Shown here one piece after another: positions 56,331-64,000 of a stretch of 64,000 nt of DNA; the first letter of the stretch is position 1; each line of letters begins with the position of its first letter. The notes beneath the pieces were generated by a model, which did not search any database, had not been told where the DNA came from, and was given only the letters and a program-made list of their open reading frames with translations. Both the position numbers and the translations under genes were made by a program. This DNA comes from Isoetes taiwanensis (Eukaryota; Streptophyta; Lycopodiopsida; Isoetales; Isoetaceae): contig JAJEKV010000049.1 of NCBI GenBank assembly GCA_021234155.1, positions 10,328,292 through 10,392,291 of the forward strand, read 5' to 3'.

Positions 56331-57570
56331 CTTCTATGCCATTTTTCTGTCTTTCTCTAACCTAAGAATGGTGGCTTTATTTAAGCCGCTCTTCTTCCTT
56401 CCCATCCACAAGAGGCACAAGCTGGCTAAAAATGGAGAACAAGAAGAAACTTGAAGAGGGAAAATAATACCTAACGATCTCCGAAATAAGAAGGCGAGAT
56501 GGAAAGTTATAATGCAGTCATGGTATGCCATCGAACCATTAAGGAAACAGTCGTGAAGATGCCATCCGTGAACTGTTAGCATGAGTAAGCAAACATCTCC
56601 ATCCATTGACCAGAAAATTTTGCAGCTGGACTTAGCCTAATAGGCCAGTTGGCCTCCGTGGATGTTAAAATATACTTCATTCCTTCCTTCCTTCCTAAAA
56701 GTTAGACAGAACTTACAGTGGAAATGACATACGAAAAGAGAATAATAGGAAAAATAGAAAAAAAGAATAATGAAAAAGAGAGGTAGAAAATTTAAGGGGG
56801 AGACAATGAAAATTAGAGAAGAGTAAGCTAAGGTAAAATAGGTCACCCAAAAACCATAATGAAATAATAAAAGGAAGAGTAAAATGAAGAACTACATAAA
56901 TAAAATAAAAAAAAGGGGGCAAGAAGCAAGTTATTGGGTGTATTATCTTTATTTCATTTGACATGTACTCTATGGATAGATATTACAGTTCAGATTGCAA
57001 CCCCTACTTCAAATGAAGCTGAGTTTTCTTGCTTTATGTGCTCAGATATTCATGCTTGGGATTGCATTAGATGAGTTTTCCATATTTGTTGCAGTGTTTG
57101 AACGGGTAAACTTTAAGAGTTATGGGGATTGAACTAGTCAGTATTGAATACGCCATTTTGGTCACGATGCTTATGGGCATGGACTTCCAACGGATTTCAT
57201 AACAGCATATAGGCGATAATGACATACAACTGATAGCATGGATAATGACATACACCGCAACCGATAGCATACAGCCGAGGAAAAGCTGATTAGAATAGCC
57301 TTCGATCTTGCTGAGCAATGTATAGTTCTTTATAGAGTCTATTTTTTTACCATTCATGAGGGCAACCCTTTGTGCAATAGCACCTTGTTTTGTTTGGCGA
57401 GAAGGTAGATTAATCAAGAATTTAGAGAGGAAGAAATTTGAGCTAGATCAAGCCAAAAAATGGCCAAAAATTGATGTTCTTGAGTGCCAGACTAAGTAGC
57501 GGCCAGTAATACTACATCCCATATTGGATATATAGGTAACCCTAAAGCAAGACCTAACTTGTTGACAAAG
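56331..57570. other. Intergenic, no gene seen
   Basis: AT-rich, with purine-rich tracts at 56680-56930. Only short open frames without motifs on either strand. Confidence 0.5.
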
Positions 57571-58212
57571 CAACATTAAAAAACTAATTGATATTATGGG
57601 GACATGGATCATTCATAAAACTTTTATGTGAAGAAATGCCAAACTTGCAACGATGGGTATTTTCATAATGGAATACATGATTGTCATCTATGGAGGAAAG
57701 GAAGTAAGGAAGCCCCCACACTATGCATGTCAGTTTTTGAGCTGGTCTAGAAGGCTGGCATAGTTTTTTATCCCGATAATTGAACCTATTGAGAGTTAAA
57801 ATAGTGGTAACATCCATTTCAAACCTAGAATGAACCATCATCTTCCCCAACTACTATGCATGAGAATGTTTGCATATCCTTATGCTTTAGGACAAAAAAA
57901 CATTAAAAAAGTAATTGTTATTACTTTAAGATATGGGGACATGGATCATTCATAAAACTTTTATGTGAGGAAACGCCTATCTTGCAATGATGGGTATTCC
58001 CATAATGGAATGCTTGATGGAGGAAAGGGAGTAAGGAAGCCCCCCACTTACCCATGTCAATTTTTGAGCTGGTCTAGAAGGCTGACATAAGTTTTCGTCT
58101 CGATAATTTGACATTTATAATAGTGGTAACATCCATTTCAAACATAGAATGAACCATCGTCTTCCCCAACTACCACAAACAACAATGTTTGCATATCCTC
58201 ATGCTTTAGAAG
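57571..58212 (+). repeat. About 337-bp tandem duplication
   Basis: 57571-57889 and 57899-58212 align over their length (ggggacatggatcattcata ... gaatgaaccatc ... ccccaactac), with scattered changes and small gaps. No coding signal. It ends about 100 bp from the 3' end of the peroxidase gene. Confidence 0.85.
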
Positions 58213-58222
58213 AAGAAAAAGT

Positions 58223-58228
58223 TTTATT
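58223..58228 (-). terminator. Polyadenylation signal of the peroxidase gene
   Basis: AATAAA on the minus strand, about 90 bases past the stop codon at 58317-58319. Distance and orientation fit. Confidence 0.5.
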
Positions 58229-58316
58229 ACTTTGGTAAACCGCAAGGGGAACTAGACAAGTTGCTAATATGTTTCTAATTTACAAGTGTTTACATCTTTA
58301 TATCATCAAATAAGCA

Positions 58317-60602
58317 TTAGTTTACAGACCTACACCGCCGCCTAATTTCACCTGCACTACCAGTCTTGATTTGGATTGTACTTAACTTCAAAAAGGAGTT
58401 ACTCCATCCACTCAAGAAACTCTTGAAGTCTCTAGACAAACTCTCCACAGTAGGTTGGCTCCTTGGATCGGTAAAGAGCACCTGGTCAGATCCAAAGAGT
58501 CCCTTTCCAAACTTCAAATTGGAGTAGAAGACATTGTCAAAAAAATTTGGAGTTGTGGGGTCAATGGCCACAGTTGTGGTAGGACTAGGATTTGCAGGAC
58601 ATCTTTGTAGAAGTTGTTTGGCATATATAGGGTTGATACTGGGATCTACTTTGACTGATCCATTTGGATTAAATTGGAAGCGCTCATTGAATGCATTGCA
58701 ATGTGCCAATCCAATCGTATGAGCCCCTGCAAATTTGTTTGTTTTATCTATTAATACAAGAAAAACTCTAAAACCACTATATATATGGTGCTAAACCGCA
58801 TTGAAAATTATACCTGAGAGAATTATCATGTCAAGTTGGGAAAGGCCCTTCGCGCTAAAAAATCTGTTGAGAGCATCTAAATTAAAAGTGGTGTCGGGTA
58901 GATTGGTGCGCACATTTGTGGCCCTCGAACTTCTACCATCCCTTCGCCCTGTTGGCACTTGGATTTGTGGCCCTCCCATCTGCACAAATTCCAAAATATG
59001 AAGGTTTGAGTATTTTCTTTTGATGCCCCACGCCAATAAAAATACCAATAGAGAAATGTGAGCAAACTAGACCAAGCACTATTGTTAGTCAATAGGTACC
59101 TCTTCTAAATAATGAACGCATCAATAAAGCTTCTTCAAGAGAAGGAAAAGGCAACTAAATAGTGGCAAAGTGATAAGGAGGAATTTTTTATAAGTTGTAA
59201 AATGCTAGAAGGAAAGAATGGTGGCAGCTTTATAACATTGCCTAGGACCTTTGGACTAATAATGGCACAACGTTGCTGTTTGGTTATGCACCAAGGCCTA
59301 AAATAGAAGGCAAACCCTAAACCAAAAAACCATCTTAATCAATTAAACCCACATGCCCGGTAGGATACTTTTACATTAAGATACTTTTACCCTGTATTGG
59401 GGGATCCCGGAGGATGGGATCCCACATTATTGCGCAGCTAGCTACTAGTTACTTATTGTGCAAAACTACGGCCCCTCATAAGAAAAATCAGCAAATTTTT
59501 TTTCTCCCTCAATTCTCCACGAAATCGAATGGGATTACTTCGGGGATGGTAGCAATAGGTAGATGCCAAGGAGGAAACGCAACGAGCGCCCTTGCTACCA
59601 GAGATGCATGATCCCGCGAAAAATCAGCCTTTAACTGAGTAATTAAGTTTGTGATCTGAGTAATTAAGTTTGTGATCTCGGAGGAGGGTATCCCATTGAC
59701 TGCAGGATCCCGGAGGAGGGTATCCCATTGACTGCAGGATCCCGAGGGATCCCGAAGGATGGGATCCCATCCAAGAGTAAGACTAGCGGCAGATCCCCAA
59801 ACAAAGAAGATTAAAGCCTTTAGGATGGATTAGGGCTTATTAGAAAAGGACTTATTGGAAAAGGCAGCATAGATTATGGCTGAACATAAGGAATTATTGA
59901 CCCAACCACGTATGAACTTATAGGGGATGAGAGGATTGTGAGTAGAGTTTGCAGAATGTTGATAAACTTGGAAAAAGAAAAAAAAAAAAAAAATTGAATT
60001 GAATTGAATTTTATCATCCACAAAAACCAGACAGACTTATGTTGAAGAAGGGACTTACAAGTATGACAGCATCCCGAGCAGCAAGAACAATGATATCAGC
60101 ACATGAAACAACGCCTGGGCAAACGAGCTCCAATGTATTTTTGGCAGAATCGATAACTGCAAAGCCATCGACGCTCTTGTTTGCGCCATCATCCTTCTCT
60201 GCAGTATTATTGGCCGTTGAATCCAGCAAGATGGATCCATCGCAGCCCTGCAATCCCAGAAAATATTTAGAACAGACAACTGCTGAAGAACAAAAATCCC
60301 TTCAAACCCAGAAAAACAAACAGAATCTGGAAACTCTTTGCAATCTTACTGACCTCTACGAAACAGTCATGGAACATGAGGCGCAGAAGCTTGGGCGGAA
60401 TGGTACTATCCAAAAGAGAGGCGCTTCTAACAGCATTAAACACCACATTCTCTGCTGCCGGACAGACATTTGCGTAAAAACTAAAACCCAATTGCCCCTT
60501 GCAATCCTCTGCACAACCCACCATCAAAATCCAAAAAACCGCACTTCTAACTCTAAATCTCAGGCTCTGATCCGCCATTTTGCAGCAGAAAACCCTGCCC
60601 AC
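58317..60602 (-). CDS. Class III secretory plant peroxidase (four exons, intact)
   Basis: Exons 60354-60602, 60059-60247, 58814-58979 and 58317-58726 join in frame to 337 residues (329 from the second Met at 60578, which gives the better signal peptide). All introns are GT/AG and sit at the classic three positions of this family. The mature enzyme should start [12 protein letters not shown]. Distal Arg74/His78 lie in [19 protein letters not shown] starts exon 2, and the proximal haem ligand His204 lies in [10 protein letters not shown]. All eight conserved cysteines for four disulphides are present. Such haem enzymes act in the cell wall or vacuole, using H2O2 to oxidise phenolics in lignin and suberin formation and defence. 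No stop or frameshift was found. Intron 2 is long (1079 nt) and contains short repeats. Confidence 0.95.
59634..59770 (+). repeat. Tandem repeats in peroxidase intron 2
   Basis: gagtaattaagtttgtgatct occurs twice (from 59635), then cggaggagggtatcccattg and actgcaggatcc twice (59680-59740), then shorter gatcccgaggg words. Confidence 0.85.
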
Positions 60603-61252
60603 TGTTCTTCTGCCTTCACAGAATTAATTCTGGAACTTGAACGCATTATCCATTCTGATTTAATCCTGGTAAACACTTGTTTAGAATTAGATGCTGTTTA
60701 TCAGAATCAGAAGGCGCCCATGAGGCATTTAACTCTTGGGTTGTCGGTTTTTATGGCCATATTTCAACCATGCTTTGCTCTAGACTTATTTAATGTGAAA
60801 GGGTTGATTTTGAACCCAAACCGTGTCTCGATGCTGCAGTCCTGTAAATGGGCTTTAAAGGCTGCAGTTTAGCATGCAGGACATTAATGCATTGGGTCTT
60901 CGCCATATCTGCCTGTTCTGATAGTCTGATATCCTTGCATATACACAGTATAGTGTTCCTTTGTTTCTTATTTGTTCCAGCTCGAACCACACGAGAATTT
61001 CATACGCATTCTTTGTCCTGTATTACCGACGCGCCTTCTTTTTATGCAGATGCCAGCTTTCTATCGAAATGGACCTTTTTACTATTTACAATTCGAATAT
61101 CACTCTTTTATATCCTACATATTTTTATCCTTTAGTGTCACTTTTTCAATCAAGCACATGTCAAACAAGGCATAGAACACCCATGCAATATCTAGTAAAC
61201 AAGCTTTGAACTTTTTACTATCACCATCCTTCCTGACAAGGTAATGGCTACG
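60603..61252. other. Upstream region of the peroxidase gene
   Basis: AT-rich 5' flank on the minus strand, presumably including the promoter. I could not single out a convincing TATA box. The long plus-strand open frame that crosses it is antisense to exons 1 and 2. Confidence 0.4.
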
Positions 61253-61359
61253 AAGGGGATAAACACCCTGCGAGCCCCTTACAGCAGATAAATGGGCGAG
61301 CCTGGCGGGGCGAGCCCATTTATCTGTTGTAAGGGGCAAGCAGGGGTGTTTATCCCCTT
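61253..61359. repeat. 107-bp hairpin (about 50-bp arms)
   Basis: The left arm aaggggataaacaccctgcg ... cagcagataaatggg and the right arm cccatttatctgttg ... ggggtgtttatcccctt are reverse complements with few mismatches, separated by a short GC-rich loop near 61306. It is a fold-back element or a possible hairpin-RNA precursor upstream of the peroxidase gene. Confidence 0.8.
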
Positions 61360-62480
61360 TAGCCGGCAGGCCACAAACAGATCTCCATAGCAAGCTTCTC
61401 ACGACCCAGAGCAAGGTTTATCAGCTGGTTCGGATGCCCATAGCAAGATTATCACGATCCAGAGCAAGGTTATCATGACCACAGCAAGATTCTCATGCCG
61501 GAGCTACCACCAGAGCTGAATATATATCACCAAGCGAAAGGGGAAGCTGATTCGTGCGCGCACTCTGTGATGGACGTTCAGGATTGTGCTGATCACAAAT
61601 CCTGTCGGTTAAGTGGTTAGAATCTTCTAAGTTTCCAGTGCAGAATCTTCAGCTGGATACCCCTAGACCTGGAATATGATGTGGCCTTTTTCGAATCATG
61701 CTAGTTATAGGCTAAATTTATCCTCACACTTCAATCGTCTCTTTTCTTTTTTAACATACAGATGTCGCTATTGTGCATGTGTGATTCTTTTCTCCCTTAA
61801 GGATTTGTGGATTGGCGCCTCGTTTTGGCGAGTTGTTGGTGCAATCTTGCTTTTGTTCATAGTTTCATAATAGAAATAGATAATAACAAATTTGCTTCTA
61901 ATGTAGAACATAGGGAGTATTCTTGAGTTGAATATTTCGTGTTATATAGCAAATCAAGGGTTATGGTTCCCACACCTTTAATTGCAAGTTTGTCTCTCCC
62001 TATTTCCACCTTCTTATTGCTAATTCTCACAAGGCTTTGGAAGAAATTCCTTTCCTGGTCAAATGGCATTAGGATTAGAATCTAGAAGCCATATTTTCTA
62101 TGACAAGTTTTGCGACCATGCCATGATGGGATTCTGTGAAAGTACATGCATATTATTGATGATCCATATCATGGTACTTTGTTGATCATTAATCAGAGGT
62201 GGTTGCAACAAATGCTCTTGCTACTCAACCAAGAATCACTAGCATTCTCATGTGTATCACTTGTGCTCACTTTAGAAGCCTTGTGCCCTTGTGCATACTA
62301 CTAGAGTTTTTTACATTCCTCCTTGTGGTCCTGCTTCGCTTTTGTTTTTGTTAGGGTCACCACAATCTCTCGCACTCATTGCAATTTACAACACTTTCTC
62401 ATGTCGTTTCCTCTTTGTCATTGAGGTGGCTACATGGCCCTCTACTGCACCAAAATGGAAGGCTTAGACATTGATTTAGA
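61360..62480. other. Intergenic, no gene seen
   Basis: Contains short degenerate repeats at 61385-61495 (agcaagattatcacgatcca, gagcaaggtt). The rest is AT-rich with no coding signal. Confidence 0.45.
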
Positions 62481-62559
62481 CGTTCAGGCCATCCTATGCC
62501 AATTCCAAATGCAATTATACAAAGGCTCCTCTTCAATATTCGTGTTTTCAGGCAGACTG

Positions 62560-62645
62560 TTGCAGGTCCGATTCTGTCTGATTCCTTTGGTAAAAGATTC
62601 CCTCTGATTCCTTTGGGGGGATTCTGTCTGATTCTGTCTGTTCTC
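62560..62645 (+). repeat. GATTCTGTCTGATTCCTTTGG repeats
   Basis: About four overlapping copies of gattctgtctgattcc and attcctttgg words. Open frames over it are repeat artefacts. Confidence 0.8.
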
Positions 62646-62855
62646 CATGCAAAGAGAATAACTTGTATGCCTAGGCACATGAAACTAGCCAGATTTATTA
62701 AGAAAGAAGATTGCTAGTTTATTGTAAATACACAACTTTTTGTAAATACAAATTTATGTTTTGATCATGTTAATGTGTAAAATTGTAAGTAATTAGGTTG
62801 TATTAATGATATCTGCATTTGGAATTACCCAATTTGGAGCAAAACTCAGTGTTTT

Positions 62856-63139
62856 TGACCCCACCCCTCACAGAGTGCGTCAGGAGCCAATCCGAGAATT
62901 TTAGAACTGCCTCTCGCGCACTGTGTGAGTGGTCGGCCACTGATCTTTGCCAAGACTTGGCCAAATATAGAAAGTAAGGGCACAATCCAACCTAGCTCAT
63001 CGAGATAAGTAGGATTTCACCCTTAGATTGCAAATTTTGAGTCATCCTTGACCCAAACAGAGCCCCACCCCTCACAGAGTGCGCCAGGAGCCAATTCAAA
63101 AATTTTGGAACTGCCTCTCGTGCACTGTGTGAGTGGTCA
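62856..63139. repeat. Two copies of an about 80-bp hairpin-forming repeat
   Basis: Copies at about 62860-62936 and 63063-63139 start ccacccctcacagagtgcg and end cactgtgtgagtggtc. Within each copy the two ends are imperfect reverse complements (cctcacagagtgcg against cgcactgtgtgagtgg), so each can fold on itself. The inner part gccaggagccaatt ... gaactgcctctcg is also conserved. Confidence 0.8.
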
Positions 63140-63309
63140 GACCAAATTTGACCTAACTTGCCCCGACTTTCTCCAAATTAGATGGAATTTGTTACAATAG
63201 GATCCTTAGCATGCACTCTTTAACTTAGTTTGCCTATGATTTGCTTAGCAGCGCCTTAGAATGATAGATATTCCCAAACCTTAAAATTTTTTAAAATTAG
63301 AGTTTTGTC

Positions 63310-63317
63310 TATAAATA
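63310..63317 (+). promoter_or_regulatory. TATA box before the open frame at 63396
   Basis: tataaata in a tctataaatagga context, 79 bases before the ATG. A start site about 30 bases downstream would leave a leader of about 50 bases. Confidence 0.6.
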
Positions 63318-63395
63318 GGACCACAACCCTCATTTGCACCCTAGAGCGTACACGACATTAAGAACCTTCCAGATTGCAGGGACAGGGGCTACAGG

Positions 63396-64000
63396 ATGGA
63401 TGAGCTCCTACGTCTCCTACGTCAACAACTGGACCTTGATGACTTCATCGACCGGGAGATACAGGACTTCCCCATCAGCATAAGGGAGGCCCGGACGTAC
63501 ACTGGCCAATCATCAACGGACATAGAAGCCTATACCGGCATTAGGCAAATGATGGCTCAGCAGGAGTTGCCCACAGAGGAGGAGTTCATAGCAATCCAAG
63601 GGTGCATGGAAATCAGAGGAAAGACGACGAGTGCGCTCCTACCCAGCATCTTAGCAGCAGCACCATCCGAACAGGTTAGAGGGAGTATCAACTTAGCATC
63701 TTCTATGTTCGGCGACTACAGGGAAATGATAGCAGTCTCGGTGGATGAATACTCCGGAAGACACAGGGCTGCAATCAAATCTGGCGAGGAGGCAGGGGAG
63801 GCAGAGCACGACAAAGCCCTCAGGTTCTATTTATCTTTGCTTACTGATGGAAGGATAGCAGTCATACACTGCCAATTCAGCCCATGTGGGGAAGAAGGGG
63901 GTTTTTATGCTTATTGCCCTCTCAGAATTCGGAAGACATGCTCGCATGGCCCCAAACATCGATCATGTCATCCTTGTCAAGAGGACAATAGCTCTAAGCA
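63396..64000 (+). CDS. Protein of unknown function, 5' part, runs off the window
   Basis: ATG at 63396 with an in-frame stop upstream at 63342. It stays open for 201 codons to the window end, so it is incomplete. It begins MDELLRLLRQQLDLDDFIDR (acidic, helical), continues AYTGIRQMMAQQELPTEEEF and FGDYREMIAVSVDEYSGRHR, and then a cysteine/histidine-rich part: AVIHCQFSPCGEEGGFYAYC, KTCSHGPKHRSCHPCQ. The spacing C-4-C-9-C-7-C-8-C-2-C suggests zinc binding. The GC content and codon use are higher than the surroundings, and no frameshift is seen. The family is not recognised; it may be a host gene or the first gene of a mobile element. Confidence 0.5.
   Translation, partial: MDELLRLLRQQLDLDDFIDREIQDFPISIREARTYTGQSSTDIEAYTGIRQMMAQQELPTEEEFIAIQGCMEIRGKTTSALLPSILAAAPSEQVRGSINLASSMFGDYREMIAVSVDEYSGRHRAAIKSGEEAGEAEHDKALRFYLSLLTDGRIAVIHCQFSPCGEEGGFYAYCPLRIRKTCSHGPKHRSCHPCQEDNSSK

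Noticed and set aside
60039-60872. 277-residue plus-strand open frame
   Set aside because: It is antisense to peroxidase exons 1 and 2, which have full motif support and splice sites. The plus translation has no recognisable domain.
1-64000. tRNA, rRNA or organelle DNA insertions
   Set aside because: No cloverleaf with matching arms and no rRNA or plastid/mitochondrial gene sequence was recognised on either strand by eye.

Overview
This window looks like gene-poor, repeat-dominated nuclear DNA of a land plant. The two recognisable host genes are plant-type: a four-exon class III secretory peroxidase and a gamma-glutamyl-peptidase-like class I glutamine amidotransferase. Everything else is introns, low-complexity DNA, satellites and decayed mobile elements. 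Several of the mobile-element gene families (the DNxxxQNKNR/GHTHDDID type and the YYIVNGNHS type) are ones I associate from memory with ferns, lycophytes and bryophytes, so a seed-free plant is my best guess. The species is not determined.

Layout: 1-1900 is a decayed LINE reverse transcriptase on the minus strand. 2531-6404 is bounded by a perfect 23-bp inverted repeat and carries exon-like gene pieces and tandem repeats, like a Pack-type DNA transposon. About 7255-17600 looks like one large convergent element. Its plus strand carries coiled-coil/RING, FCP1-type HAD phosphatase and Ulp1 protease modules. Its minus strand carries a transposase-like protein. G/T-rich repeats lie on one side and A/C-rich repeats on the other. 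19840-21772 holds all four exons of the gamma-glutamyl peptidase gene, each open, but in the wrong order and orientation. 23859-28952 is a decayed Ty1/copia element with two LTRs. 29909 is one end of a CACTA element, interrupted by an L1-type LINE (30481-34878). 35020-39094 is a minus-strand multi-exon gene with repeated exons, and a bacterial-like N4/N6 DNA methyltransferase gene lies antisense inside it. 42244-43920 is a broken SET-domain gene. 45150-46140 is satellite DNA. 46632-49550 is a decayed transposase-like gene on the minus strand. 50062-50288 is a 227-bp near-palindrome. 51900-55754 is a decayed plus-strand gene with a ParB-like motif. 58317-60602 is the intact peroxidase. 63396 to the window end is an open reading frame behind a TATA box.

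Together: only the peroxidase looks like a working gene from end to end. The striking theme is that several separate, mostly broken mobile-element-like genes encode regulators of chromatin or protein modification: a DNA methyltransferase, a SET domain, a Ulp1 protease, a RING finger and an FCP1-like phosphatase. All calls were made by reading translations and motifs by eye, with no database search.
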